Positions 25,508 to 34,293 of a stretch of 64,000 nt of DNA are shown piece after piece (the first letter of the stretch is position 1; every line of letters starts with the position of its first letter). A program made the position numbers and the translations under genes. The stretch is taken from contig JAVBLA010000015.1 in NCBI GenBank assembly GCA_031553775.1, positions 1-64,000 on the forward strand. Direction: 5' to 3'. The notes under the pieces were generated by a model. The model searched no databases. It worked only from the letters and a program-made list of their open reading frames with translations, and was not told the DNA's origin. The stretch comes from JAISFI01 sp031553775 (GTDB lineage: Bacteria; Bacteroidota; Bacteroidia; Bacteroidales; Azobacteroidaceae).

Positions 25508-27715
25508 TTAATTGTTTCGTTTGTTATCGTCATCTTCCGGATCGAGGTCTTCATCATCTTCATCATCTTCATCATCTTCATCTTCATCTTCATCATCTTC
25601 TTCATCATCTTCATCATCATCATCATCATCATCTTCTTCTTCTTCGTCGTCCTCATCCTCATCCTCTTCGTCTTCATCGTCCTCATCCTCTTCGTCTTCT
25701 TCTTCATCCTCTTCCAGATTCTCATCATTATTATCCTCGCCTTCTTCAAAATCCTCCTCATTTTCCTCCTCTTCTTCCTCTGGATTTTCAATGTCCAAAA
25801 CTTCTTCTTCCGAAGATTGTTCACCGTTATCTATTACAGAATCCTCGTCGTCTTCCGGATCATTTTCCGGATCTTCCTCAAGCTCTTTCAGCGCATTTTT
25901 AGCAATGATGGGGAGATTGAGTGAAATATGTTCGAAGGTGATGTCTTCCACATGTGGGGAAGGCGGAATTTCCGATACTTTGGCGAATAAGGGGTTGACC
26001 GTTATCAGCGGTTTCCTTCTTTCGTCTAATTCGTGTATTTCACTGCTGGCAACTGCGATATCTTTGGGATTTCCATCTCTCAGCAGAGCGTCGTAATAAT
26101 CGATATGTTCGAATTTCTGCGCTTTCAGGTCGATATCTTCTTTCAAACGTTCCATATAGTTTTCGAAATCGAGCTGGACATTCTGGAATTCTTTCGATTG
26201 TAATTCGAATGCGGCAAAAACCTCAGCAGAATTATCGGTAGCCGTAACGACGGTCGAATCGAGCGATCCTCCTGATTGTTCCATACTTTCTTCTGTTTTT
26301 CTCAGGGAGGTCAGGGTATTGTAGGCTGCCACATAATCCCGGATACTGGCTCTCATCAGGTTGATCAGGTCGGCACTCTCCGCCCGGTTTCTTCCGTAGA
26401 AATCTTCCGTATCCTGATGCCATTTGTTCAGGTAGCTGATTTTCTGGTCTTTGATGTGATTATATATTTTCAGTCGTTCTATCCGGGTTTCGTTCATCAG
26501 GTTCTGAACGATGGGAGCAACGATTTCTTCATGGATCTGATGCACTCCAAAGGGAAAATTAGTAGTACTTCCGTCTTCAGCCGCCCAGGTGTCGGATAAA
26601 ATGTTATACCTGACCTTTGAACTATCTTTCAGCTGGAAAGGAATATAATCCTGGACAGACTCGCCGTAATTGAAATTTTCGTTCCGGATGCGTTCTATCT
26701 CAGCTGCTTCGAGTACCGGTGAATAATGGTTGTAGGGCGATTTCAGTATTTTGTACAAAACTTTATTTGATTCGAATACGATTTTATCGGTCGATGCTAT
26801 TTTCAGGGCGGAAATCGCCTGCACGGAATGAGCCATGGTAACCATCAGTCCTTTCAATACATCTTCGAACTGGGAGGTATGGCGTGACAGGGAGTCTTTG
26901 AGCCGGTTTAATTCCTGGAATTTGGAAATATCGTCTTTATATTTCTGAGTGTTGAATACCTCGAATACCAGTGAGTTACCAGGAGATTCGTTCGTGGCGT
27001 ATTCTTTCAGGAAGTTTAGGTAATTACTTTCATTCGCTACTAAAGGAAGGGAAACTGAAGTAACATCCAGATCGTCCATACAATAGGAGATTGTTCTCAG
27101 AGACCGTTCCAGTTTTCCGAAATAGTCATGTTGATTGAGTTGCTGCATGGACCGTGAATACTGGTCTGTTTCTATTTCTTCTATTTCTTCAGAACCTTCC
27201 ACAATAGGAGCCTCTTCCGATAGTTTCTCCAATTCGGAGATAGTTTCGATCAACAGGTCGTTTTGTTTGGATAATTGCAGTTTTACTTCCGATTCGCCTA
27301 CCATTCCGGTATAATCGACAATGAAGCTTTTGTTTTCATATTTGATCTGATCGGCCACCGGAACATAGGCTACACCGAGTTTGCTGACTTTGTAATCCCT
27401 GAATATTTCTTTGTGCTGTTTTTTGAATTCATTTATTCGTTCGTCTACAGCAACAATTTGCTTGTTCAGGCCATTTTCCTTGATCAGAAAATAAATAAAA
27501 TGAATGATCAGGATGCATAATACCCACTTCCATAAAGAAGCTTTAGACAGTTCCTGCTCCAATACTTTTTTTTCTTCTTCGAGTTTAGCGATTTCTTTCT
27601 CGATACGTTCTTCTTCCCTGACGATTTTTTCAGCCATTTGCTGGTAATAATCGAATAATATCTTTGCCTGATCCTGGAAGATATTGCTTGATTCGTGGAA
27701 TATTTTACCTTTCAT
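25508..27715 (-). CDS. Membrane-anchored coiled-coil protein with a long Asp/Glu tail
   Basis: A 735-residue protein of unknown function. It starts with a charged coiled coil (residues about 20-60, many Glu and Lys), then one membrane helix (about 62-82, WKWVLCILIIHFIYFLIKE), then a large mostly helical region (about 85-620). The last roughly 100 residues are almost only Asp and Glu, ending in DDDNKRNN. The DNA under this tail (about 25515-25800) is a run of TCA/TCT/TCC triplets. The tail could bind divalent cations or basic proteins, or act as an entropic brush. The gene sits in the middle of the SPFH cluster. The opposite strand is open over the tail only because of triplet bias. Confidence 0.7.
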   Translation of the reverse strand: MKGKIFHESSNIFQDQAKILFDYYQQMAEKIVREEERIEKEIAKLEEEKKVLEQELSKASLWKWVLCILIIHFIYFLIKENGLNKQIVAVDERINEFKKQHKEIFRDYKVSKLGVAYVPVADQIKYENKSFIVDYTGMVGESEVKLQLSKQNDLLIETISELEKLSEEAPIVEGSEEIEEIETDQYSRSMQQLNQHDYFGKLERSLRTISYCMDDLDVTSVSLPLVANESNYLNFLKEYATNESPGNSLVFEVFNTQKYKDDISKFQELNRLKDSLSRHTSQFEDVLKGLMVTMAHSVQAISALKIASTDKIVFESNKVLYKILKSPYNHYSPVLEAAEIERIRNENFNYGESVQDYIPFQLKDSSKVRYNILSDTWAAEDGSTTNFPFGVHQIHEEIVAPIVQNLMNETRIERLKIYNHIKDQKISYLNKWHQDTEDFYGRNRAESADLINLMRASIRDYVAAYNTLTSLRKTEESMEQSGGSLDSTVVTATDNSAEVFAAFELQSKEFQNVQLDFENYMERLKEDIDLKAQKFEHIDYYDALLRDGNPKDIAVASSEIHELDERRKPLITVNPLFAKVSEIPPSPHVEDITFEHISLNLPIIAKNALKELEEDPENDPEDDEDSVIDNGEQSSEEEVLDIENPEEEEEENEEDFEEGEDNNDENLEEDEEEDEEDEDDEDEEDEDEDDEEEEDDDDDDDEDDEEDDEDEDEDDEDDEDDEDLDPEDDDNKRNN
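25515..25800. repeat. Trinucleotide-rich tract encoding the acidic tail
   Basis: About 280 bases are composed mainly of the triplets TCA, TCT and TCC (GAT/GAA-type codons on the minus strand), with short pure runs such as (ATC)n near 25610-25632. Slipped-strand replication could change tail length in whole codons without breaking the frame. Confidence 0.85.
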
Positions 27716-27723
27716 GTCAATAT

Positions 27724-27756
27724 AATTGAAAATTGAGAATTGAAAATTGAAAATGG
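27724..27756. repeat. AATTGAAA-type repeat arm
   Basis: Identical in sequence and length to the arm at 23390-23422. It lies between the membrane-protein gene and the acidic-tail gene of the SPFH cluster, just upstream of the latter. Confidence 0.85.
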
Positions 27757-27790
27757 ATTAAAAGGGTGATTTTATCTTGAGAATGATGCG

Positions 27791-28510
27791 TTAATTGGAA
27801 AAAAGGCGTTTCCTTTCCTGGTAAATTTGTTCGCATTGTTTGATATGCCGGTCGATTTGTTCGATTGGGAGTGGAGTGGAGGAAAAGCAATTGCTCAACA
27901 TTCTGATCTCGACGGCATAATTGTCTTCCAGCAGACGGGCTTCTTCCTGGTTACAAGGAGAGAGATACCGCAGGTTTTCCAGAAAAGTATTTATATCTGC
28001 GATGTATTTATCCGGAATATTTTCGTTTGCATCTAGTTTTAACTGTAATTCCCGGGTTAACTTTTTCATGGTGTCGATACCCTCTCTGTGTTTTTTTTCT
28101 TCTACATATACTTCTTTTACTTTATTGGCCGATGTGTATGCGAAGAACAGGCCCGACAGGAGTAAAAAGAGCAAGATGCCGTGTATGGCCAACTGGCTGG
28201 AAAAAGGAAGTACCCATATTGTCTGGGCGCAGATAATCGCAGCGATGGCCAGGGTGGCATAGGCTAAAGAGAAAATCCACCTCAACCCCACCGATCCGAT
28301 TGTTTTCTGCGATTGGTCTTTCAGGTTGATTCCCGGAACCAGGAGATCGGCAAATAAAAGGCAGTAAACCAGCGAAGTGACGATAATGTTTAATGTAAGT
28401 ATGTTAATTGCCAGATCTTTCCCGAAATACAGAAAGCAGACAACCAGCAATACCTCTCCCGCCAGGAATAATGTGTACGCAAGAATTTTGTTCGTATTCA
28501 TAGTATTCAA
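27791..28510 (-). CDS. Four-helix membrane protein of the SPFH cluster
   Basis: A 239-residue protein with four hydrophobic helices in the first 125 residues (KILAYTLFLAGEVLLVVCFL, NILTLNIIVTSLVYCLLFA, WIFSLAYATLAIAAIICA, ILLFLLLSGLFFAYTS), followed by a cytosolic helical tail of about 110 residues rich in Glu, Lys and Gln. There is no family I can name. It lies 72 bases after the SPFH gene and 75 before the acidic-tail gene on the same strand, so it likely provides a membrane platform for the cluster. An alternative ATG three codons in is possible. Confidence 0.7.
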   Translation of the reverse strand: MNTMNTNKILAYTLFLAGEVLLVVCFLYFGKDLAINILTLNIIVTSLVYCLLFADLLVPGINLKDQSQKTIGSVGLRWIFSLAYATLAIAAIICAQTIWVLPFSSQLAIHGILLFLLLSGLFFAYTSANKVKEVYVEEKKHREGIDTMKKLTRELQLKLDANENIPDKYIADINTFLENLRYLSPCNQEEARLLEDNYAVEIRMLSNCFSSTPLPIEQIDRHIKQCEQIYQERKRLFSN

Positions 28511-28582
28511 TATTAAGATAGCAGGTACAGTGTTCCAGCATGTAAACAGAGGCTGACAGTTCCTGCTATGGAGAATGAATAA

Positions 28583-29833
28583 TTATCTTTTTTGTCCGCA
28601 TTTCGGGCAAAATTTAACCGTAGGGGGTAAGGAGGCTCCACATCTGGTACAGTTGTTTTCGGATTGCGGCTTGCCGCAGTTTCCGCAAAAAGCGCTACCG
28701 GCAGGAAGCGGGGCATTGCAATTCGAGCAGAAATTCAGATCGCTTTGCAATGGTGTTCCACAACTAACACAACGTTTAGCATTCTGATCGTTGTCTGTAC
28801 CGCATTTCGGACAGGGATTATAGATATCTCCGCAATGGGGACAGAATTTCAGGTTGCTTGAAAATTTTTTAGAGCAGTTGGAACAGTAAACTTCACGGAT
28901 TTGAGGTTGGGCTTGGTTTCCATTTCCTGCTTGTCCCGGGTTGTTTCCTGCAAATGCAGGTTGATTGTACTGTGGCTGCATCACAGTTCCTCCACCACCT
29001 AATCCACCCATCATGTTGGTTGCGATTACAGCACCCAAGAGACCTCCATTGTTATTGGAAAAACCATCGATAGCGTTGTTGGCTACACCGAAAGCCTGTT
29101 CCTGTTGCCAGGTATATCCTCCGATAGACTGGGCGCTTTGCCTGGAGATGGCATCCAATACCCGCCTGCCTACTTCAGTAGAACTGTCGACTTCGATGCT
29201 TGTAATGTAAAATTTTGTAAGTTCCAATCCCAGGTTTTCCCAGAAAGGAAGCATAATGTTTTTCAGGTGTTCGGAAATATTGTCTAAATGGGCCGAAATT
29301 TGTTTGATTCCAATTCTATTGTTGATCATGAATTGAAGAACCGTCGATTTGGTTTTGGTAGAAAATTCACCAAAAAACTGGTCCGTCAGGTCATGCTGGT
29401 CGAATGCGTTCTTAGTTCCCACTATTTTGATCAGGAATCGTTCTGCATCGTTAACCTTTAAGCCATACCGGCCGCTTGCAACCAGAGGAATGCCTGCATT
29501 ATAATCTGCATCGTGTATATCCATCCGGTCAATAGCCCAGTCGATGTTGTAGGGTTGCAATTTATTAACAAACCAAACTTCTGCAGTAAACGGATTCTTC
29601 CCTCCGAACGGGAACCCGTACAGATTTCTAAGTATAGGGAGATTTTCTGTGTTCAGGGTATGTTTACCTGGTCCGAATTTGCCGATGATTTGACCTTTCG
29701 AGAATAGAATAGCTTCTTGTGACTCCTGTACGATCAATTGAGTAAAAGTACTGAGGTTGGTTTCGGGAAAGCGGTAAGCGTAAATAGTTTCGTTTCCCTG
29801 CGGTGCCCACCTTACCAAATCGATTATTGCCAT
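28583..29833 (-). CDS. SPFH-domain protein with four C-terminal zinc ribbons (COG4260/YdjI type)
   Basis: A 416-residue protein. Residues about 20-230 form the SPFH (stomatin/prohibitin-like) domain typical of the family often annotated as virion core protein, with FSKGQIIGKFGPGKHTL and an AISRQSAQSIGGYTWQQEQAFG end. A Gly/Gln/Asn-rich linker (about 240-310) leads to four double CxxC zinc ribbons (about 313-416: CSNC/CPHC, CPKC/CVSC, CSNC/CGNC, CTRC/CPKC). In Bacillus subtilis the relative YdjI works with the PspA-like YdjF and membrane protein YdjG in envelope stress. Here no PspA is present; the neighbours are coiled-coil, membrane and beta-helix proteins. First gene of the cluster. Confidence 0.88.
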   Translation of the reverse strand: MAIIDLVRWAPQGNETIYAYRFPETNLSTFTQLIVQESQEAILFSKGQIIGKFGPGKHTLNTENLPILRNLYGFPFGGKNPFTAEVWFVNKLQPYNIDWAIDRMDIHDADYNAGIPLVASGRYGLKVNDAERFLIKIVGTKNAFDQHDLTDQFFGEFSTKTKSTVLQFMINNRIGIKQISAHLDNISEHLKNIMLPFWENLGLELTKFYITSIEVDSSTEVGRRVLDAISRQSAQSIGGYTWQQEQAFGVANNAIDGFSNNNGGLLGAVIATNMMGGLGGGGTVMQPQYNQPAFAGNNPGQAGNGNQAQPQIREVYCSNCSKKFSSNLKFCPHCGDIYNPCPKCGTDNDQNAKRCVSCGTPLQSDLNFCSNCNAPLPAGSAFCGNCGKPQSENNCTRCGASLPPTVKFCPKCGQKR

Positions 29834-30061
29834 GCTGATTAAATTTAATGGTTGTTATTTACACCTCACTTCTTATGTAACGCGTTTAAAGTAAAATACT
29901 TTAACTTTTTTTATTTGCGAGGTAAAATTAATGATTAATTGAAAATAAAAAAAATAAAAACAAAAAAATGTAAGAAATAAAAAATCAGGAGGATTTTTTT
30001 TGGTTTTAGCCAGGAATACTTGATCGTTTATAAGAGAATCCAGTGAAAATAAAGAAATAAG
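29834..30061. other. AT-rich intergenic region upstream of the SPFH cluster
   Basis: About 230 bases without a gene. It is dominated by A-tracts (29940-29990) and should hold the promoter of the minus-strand SPFH cluster, but no exact TAnnTTTG box is seen on that strand. The absence of a standard box may mean a different sigma factor controls the cluster. Confidence 0.5.
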
Positions 30062-31276
30062 TTATTGCTTATTCAGCATTCTGACCGGAATAATAGCGGT
30101 TAAGAATCCGATAACCAATACTGTCGCAAATATAAAAATGACATCTCCTGCAACAACGTTAACCGGATAAGCATCAACAAGAAATACTCCTGCCTGGGTT
30201 CCTAATTTCAACAAACCGAACAGCTGTTGTGCCAGGCACAGGATTAGTCCTAATACAATACCGATAACTCCTCCGGCAAAAGAAATCATCCAACCTTCAA
30301 ACAGGAATATCCTTGAGATCAGCTTTTGATCAGCTCCAAGGTTTTTCAGAGTGATAATATCGCCTTTCTTCTCAATAATCAGCATGGAAAGGGACCCGAC
30401 AACATTAAAAATGGCGATTGTCATAATAAAACAAAGAATCATGTATGTGAACCATTTCTCCATATTCATCATCCGGAAAGAACTTTCCTGTTGTTCGTAT
30501 TGGTTTTGCACTTTGAATTCTTCTCCTATGGTTTTTCGTATGGTTCCTTGGGCTTTGGAAATATCGGCAGTTTCTTTCAGTTTGATCTCCACGGAGCTGA
30601 CTTCGGTGGTATAATCGAAAATGGTTTGAGTCAGTTCTATCGGAACGATGATACATTGATTATCGTACATCGGTTGGTTCATCCTGAAAACTCCGGCAAT
30701 ATAGGCATATTCCTGGTTGAAGGCTGCTGCCGGATTCGCCATATTAACTTTGGCATTGCGTTTGGGCGCATAGATCTCCAGGGGATAGATAAAACCGGCA
30801 TTGACTCCCAGATCGATGGCTAGTCCGATTCCCAGGATTCCATAACTGTTGACATCGTCTTTCAGTTTGAACTCGCCATCGATCAGGATAGTATCTATCT
30901 GCGTGAGTTTATTGAAATTTCCGGGAACGCCTTTCAGCAGGGCAGGCACTTGTCTGTCGTTATATTTGAGGAGTATATTATCTTCTATGCAGTAAGAAAA
31001 AATATCTATATCCGGCAGGTTCCGGACAGCAAGTATCCTTTCGTCTTCACTGTCGAATACTTTTCCTTTTACTGACGTGATCTTCAGTTGAGGATCGAAT
31101 GTGGAGAACATGCCTGCCGCCATTCCTGTAAAACCGTTGAAAACCGATAGAGCACAAACCATAGCAGTAGTGGCAATGGCAATTCCGCAGACCGATATGA
31201 TCGAAATGAGGTTGATCGCATTGTGCGATTTTTTTGAAAAAAGGTATCGTTTCGCTATGGAAAAAGATAGATTCAT
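30062..31276 (-). CDS. FtsX/LolC-LolE-family ABC permease
   Basis: A 404-residue inner-membrane protein with one N-terminal helix (residues about 20-42), a large periplasmic MacB-like domain (about 43-265), and three C-terminal helices (about 275-400), the FtsX layout. The start MNLSFSIAKRYLFSKKSHNAINLIS matches LolC/LolE and related lipoprotein-release permeases. It would pass lipoproteins from the inner membrane to the outer-membrane chaperone with a LolD-like ATPase encoded elsewhere. It is 40 bases after rbfA, an order I know from other Bacteroidales. Confidence 0.9.
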   Translation of the reverse strand: MNLSFSIAKRYLFSKKSHNAINLISIISVCGIAIATTAMVCALSVFNGFTGMAAGMFSTFDPQLKITSVKGKVFDSEDERILAVRNLPDIDIFSYCIEDNILLKYNDRQVPALLKGVPGNFNKLTQIDTILIDGEFKLKDDVNSYGILGIGLAIDLGVNAGFIYPLEIYAPKRNAKVNMANPAAAFNQEYAYIAGVFRMNQPMYDNQCIIVPIELTQTIFDYTTEVSSVEIKLKETADISKAQGTIRKTIGEEFKVQNQYEQQESSFRMMNMEKWFTYMILCFIMTIAIFNVVGSLSMLIIEKKGDIITLKNLGADQKLISRIFLFEGWMISFAGGVIGIVLGLILCLAQQLFGLLKLGTQAGVFLVDAYPVNVVAGDVIFIFATVLVIGFLTAIIPVRMLNKQ

Positions 31277-31316
31277 GCAACAAAGCTATGAAATTAAAAG
31301 CACAAAACGGCCCGGT

Positions 31317-31652
31317 TTAGTCGTTTAATAATTTGTCGATGTTTTCAAGATAATCCAACGAATCGTCCAGGAAAAAAGTCAGTTCCGGTATTTTGCGTAC
31401 CTGCATCCGGATCCGTTGACCTAATTCGAAGCGGATCGATTTGGTATTTTCCTGGATATTCTTCATAATTTCCTGATTTTTCTCCGAAGGAAAAATGCTT
31501 AAATGTGCACGGGCAATTCCCAGATCGGGACTTACCCTCACAGATGTAACGGAAACCAATACGCCCGGCATCATCTTTGTCTGTAATAGAAAAATTTCTC
31601 CGAGTTCTTTTTGTATCAGTCGCCCGATTTTTTGTAGTCTTGTATTTTCCAT
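31317..31652 (-). CDS. rbfA: Ribosome-binding factor A
   Basis: A 111-residue KH-fold protein needed for 30S maturation and 16S 5'-end processing. The sequence TRLQKIGRLIQKELGEIF at the N-terminus and the LGIARAHLSIFP strand are typical, as is the RKIPELTFFLDDSLDYLENID end. Size is normal. It follows the O-methyltransferase gene across an inverted repeat and precedes the LolC/E-type permease gene on the same strand. Confidence 0.95.
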   Translation of the reverse strand: MENTRLQKIGRLIQKELGEIFLLQTKMMPGVLVSVTSVRVSPDLGIARAHLSIFPSEKNQEIMKNIQENTKSIRFELGQRIRMQVRKIPELTFFLDDSLDYLENIDKLLND

Positions 31653-31657
31653 ATTTT

Positions 31658-31747
31658 AAAAACTAAGAACTAAAAACTAAGAACTAAAAGTTGAAAAATA
31701 TATGCTTTTCTGAAAATGTTAATTTTTAACTTTTAGTTTTTGGTTTT
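31658..31747. repeat. Inverted pair of AACTAAAA/TTTTAGTT arms
   Basis: Left arm 31658-31699 (units of AAAACTAAG/AACTAAAAG) pairs with right arm 31721-31747 (TTTTTAACTTTTAGTTTTTGG). The predicted stem is about 25 bp with few mismatches and a loop of about 20 bases. The right arm overlaps the stop codon of the O-methyltransferase gene, and the left arm ends a few bases before the rbfA start codon. Confidence 0.8.
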
Positions 31748-32374
31748 AAAAATTATACTAATCCCATCCCTAATCGGGATGATTACTTTTTCTATCCGTT
31801 TATCTCCGGCGATTTTATCGTTGAATGCCAGGATACCGAGGGTTTGTGCGTCGGAGGAAAAGGTTTCTTCTACTACTTTTCCATCCCATAGGGTATTGTC
31901 GGCGATGATGTATCCTCCTGGTCTGACCATGTCGAAAATCATGTCGTAATAGGTGGAATACAGGCGCTTGTCGGCGTCGATAAAAACCAGGTCGAATGTA
32001 TCTTTCAACTGGGGGATGATTTCCATCGCATCACCGATATGCAAGCAGATATGCTCTTTTAACGGTGATTGTTCCAGATATTTACGGATGAAATCTTCCA
32101 GCTCATCGTTGATTTCGATCGTATGGATGATGCCGTTGTTTTCCAACCCTTCAGCCATACATAATGTGGCATACCCTGTATAGGTGCCGATTTCCAGTAT
32201 CCTTTGCGGACGGATCATTCGGCAAAGCATTTTTAAGATCCTTCCCTGGAGATGCCCGGACAGCATTCTCGGACGTAGTAGATTAACATGTGCATCCCGG
32301 TTCAACCGTTGCAACAGTTCGCCTTCTTCGTCGATATGCGACAGGATATACTCTTCCAGGTTCAGGGTATTCAT
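31733..32374 (-). CDS. Class I SAM-dependent O-methyltransferase (family 3, COMT-like)
   Basis: A 213-residue methyltransferase. The SAM-binding loop is RILEIGTYTGYATLCMAEGL (residues about 55-75), followed by the acidic ribose contact GIIHTIEIND and the metal/substrate strand FDLVFIDADKRLYSTYYD. It ends YIIADNTLWDGKV, the catalytic-loop pattern of cation-dependent O-methyltransferases. The ATG at 32374 overlaps the pyk stop by 4 bases, a sign of coupled translation. The natural acceptor is unknown. This pyk-methyltransferase-rbfA order is common in Bacteroidales. Confidence 0.93.
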   Translation of the reverse strand: MNTLNLEEYILSHIDEEGELLQRLNRDAHVNLLRPRMLSGHLQGRILKMLCRMIRPQRILEIGTYTGYATLCMAEGLENNGIIHTIEINDELEDFIRKYLEQSPLKEHICLHIGDAMEIIPQLKDTFDLVFIDADKRLYSTYYDMIFDMVRPGGYIIADNTLWDGKVVEETFSSDAQTLGILAFNDKIAGDKRIEKVIIPIRDGISIIFKTKN

Positions 32375-33831
32375 TTTTTCTCCGGTCTGAATTCCAGCGG
32401 ACAAAACTGCCGGGTACTATCGATGATTTTTCCGGCATTGTTGATTTCCAGGAACGATGTTCCGCCACCTTCCCCGAAGCTTCCGCTGAGGTAGGCTACC
32501 ATATCGTTCCGGTTGATCATGCCTTTTTTGATTAATTTATCTAAAGCTGAAAGAAAATACTCCTTGGTATTACTTTCTTCCGGCTGATATTCTGCCCAGA
32601 CTCCATAGGAAAGTGCCAATTCCCGGGTGGTCTGTTCTTTGTAACAGATGGCCATAACCGGAGCTTTGCCGCGAAAAGCGGCTAAATAACGGGCAGTTCT
32701 TCCTGTATAACTGTCTGTAATAATTGCTTTTACATGTAATTTGGAAGATGCTTTTACCGCTTGTTTGGCTAAGAACGAAGTTACATCCAGGTCGTCGCTC
32801 GGCAATGGTACACGGATATCGTTTTCCGATAATTTGGTTTTTTCTGCTTCCCGTGCTACACGAGCCATGACTTTGACAGCTTCCACCGGATATTTGCCGT
32901 ATGCAGTTTCTCCACTGAGCATGATGGCATCGGTACGGTAGTAAATGGCATTGGCCACATCGGTTACCTCCGCACGGGTAGGGCGCGGATTTTCTATCAT
33001 GGAGTGTAACATCTGGGTAGCTACGATCACCGGTTTTTTGGCAGCCACACACTTGCGGATCAGCACACGTTGCAAACCGGGTATTTTTTCCTGAGCGACT
33101 TCGATTCCCAGGTCACCCCGGGCTACCATGATGCCATAGGCTGCTTCCAGAATATCGTCGATATTATCTACACCCTCCTGATTTTCTATTTTAGCGATGA
33201 CCTTAATGGAACTTCTATGCTCGTCTAATATTCGTTGTATATCCAGTATGTCTTGTTTGGTACGAACGAAAGAATGGGCGATAAAGTCGATCTTTTGTTC
33301 AATGGCAAACAGGATATTTTTCTTGTCTTTTTCCGTAAGAGACGGAAGATTGATGCGTACACCCGGTACATTCACGCTTTTGCGGCTGCCCAGAACCGCA
33401 TCGTTCAATACTTCGCAGAGAAGATGATCTTCTTTCTTTTCGAGAACTTTCAGTTCGATCTCTCCATCGTCGATCAGGATCAGTCCTCCAACTTTCATCA
33501 CCTGTACAAAATCCCTGTAACTGACACAAATACAACTCCCGGTCGTTTCCTGATCAGGATCTCCTTTTACCTGTATTTTATCTCCGAATTTTAATGCGAT
33601 AGGTTGTTGGGAATTTGTGGTGCGTACTTCCGGACCTTTGGTATCCATCAGAATACCGATCCGGCTTGAGACCTCTCGCACATTATTAATGATTTTGGTA
33701 AAACCTGCTTCATCCAGATGCGCTGAATTCATCCTCACCACATTCATGCCTTCATGGAAAAGGGCATGAATAAAATCAACCTCACAACGCTTATCCGAGA
33801 TGGTAGCGACAATTTTGGTATGTTTTAACAT
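32371..33831 (-). CDS. pyk: Pyruvate kinase
   Basis: Converts phosphoenolpyruvate and ADP to pyruvate and ATP. The 486 residues are a full length for the family. Visible motifs: TKIVATISDKRCEVDFI at the start, IGILMDTKGPEVRT, the Lys/Mg region IKVIAKIENQEGVDNIDDIL (active-site Lys and Glu), IMVARGDLGIEVA and MLSGETAYGKYPVEAV. The C-terminal regulatory domain (about 355-475) is present, with an unusual GSFGEGGGTSFLEI end. It lies 15 bases after aroQ in the same operon. Confidence 0.97.
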   Translation of the reverse strand: MLKHTKIVATISDKRCEVDFIHALFHEGMNVVRMNSAHLDEAGFTKIINNVREVSSRIGILMDTKGPEVRTTNSQQPIALKFGDKIQVKGDPDQETTGSCICVSYRDFVQVMKVGGLILIDDGEIELKVLEKKEDHLLCEVLNDAVLGSRKSVNVPGVRINLPSLTEKDKKNILFAIEQKIDFIAHSFVRTKQDILDIQRILDEHRSSIKVIAKIENQEGVDNIDDILEAAYGIMVARGDLGIEVAQEKIPGLQRVLIRKCVAAKKPVIVATQMLHSMIENPRPTRAEVTDVANAIYYRTDAIMLSGETAYGKYPVEAVKVMARVAREAEKTKLSENDIRVPLPSDDLDVTSFLAKQAVKASSKLHVKAIITDSYTGRTARYLAAFRGKAPVMAICYKEQTTRELALSYGVWAEYQPEESNTKEYFLSALDKLIKKGMINRNDMVAYLSGSFGEGGGTSFLEINNAGKIIDSTRQFCPLEFRPEKK

Positions 33832-33846
33832 ATATCTCTTTTATAT

Positions 33847-34263
33847 TTATTTCAAAAATGATTCGATAGCAAGCCGGTAGGAATCCATCCCGAAACCCGC
33901 AATAGTTCCTTTGCAGGCAGCAGCTATCAGAGACTGGTGCCGGAACGTTTCCCTGGCATGGATATTGGAAATATGCACTTCTATTACCGGGGTGGTAATT
34001 GCTTTGATAGCATCGTGAATAGCGATGGATGTATGGGTGTATGCCCCCGCGTTCAGGATAATGCCATCTGCAGTAAATCCTGTTTCATGGATTTTATTGA
34101 TAATCTCTCCTTCTACGTTCGATTGGTAGCAGGATAATTCCATTTGTGGGTAACGCTGCTGCAGTTGCCGGAAATAATTTTCGAAAGAAGCGTCACCATA
34201 AATGCCCGGTTCCCTTTTTCCCAATAGGTTCAGGTTAGGACCGTTGATTATCTGGATTTTCAT
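33847..34263 (-). CDS. aroQ: 3-dehydroquinate dehydratase, type II
   Basis: Third step of the shikimate pathway: removes water from 3-dehydroquinate. The 138-residue protein starts at the ATG at 34263 (MKIQIINGPNLNLLGKREP); an extension to 34296 would cross the promoter. Catalytic Tyr in GIYG (about residue 23), the NAGAYTHTSIAIHDAI loop and the EVHISNIHARETFRHQS segment with active His and Arg are all present. First gene of aroQ-pyk-methyltransferase, divergent from xerD. Confidence 0.97.
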   Translation of the reverse strand: MKIQIINGPNLNLLGKREPGIYGDASFENYFRQLQQRYPQMELSCYQSNVEGEIINKIHETGFTADGIILNAGAYTHTSIAIHDAIKAITTPVIEVHISNIHARETFRHQSLIAAACKGTIAGFGMDSYRLAIESFLK

Positions 34264-34283
34264 GAAAGTTCGGATTTTTACTG

Positions 34284-34291
34284 TAAATTTG
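34284..34291 (+). promoter_or_regulatory. Probable -7 box of xerD (TAAATTTG)
   Basis: Matches TAnnTTTG 40 bases before the xerD ATG. It is separated by only two bases from the opposite-strand box of aroQ (34294-34301). Confidence 0.6.
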
Positions 34292-34293
34292 CG

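Noticed and set aside
25512..26096. Plus-strand open frame of 194 residues made mostly of serine, and two other long frames over the same DNA
   Set aside because: They are the antisense of the Asp/Glu codons of the acidic-tail gene. The triplet composition keeps several frames free of stops; there is no start signal or family match.
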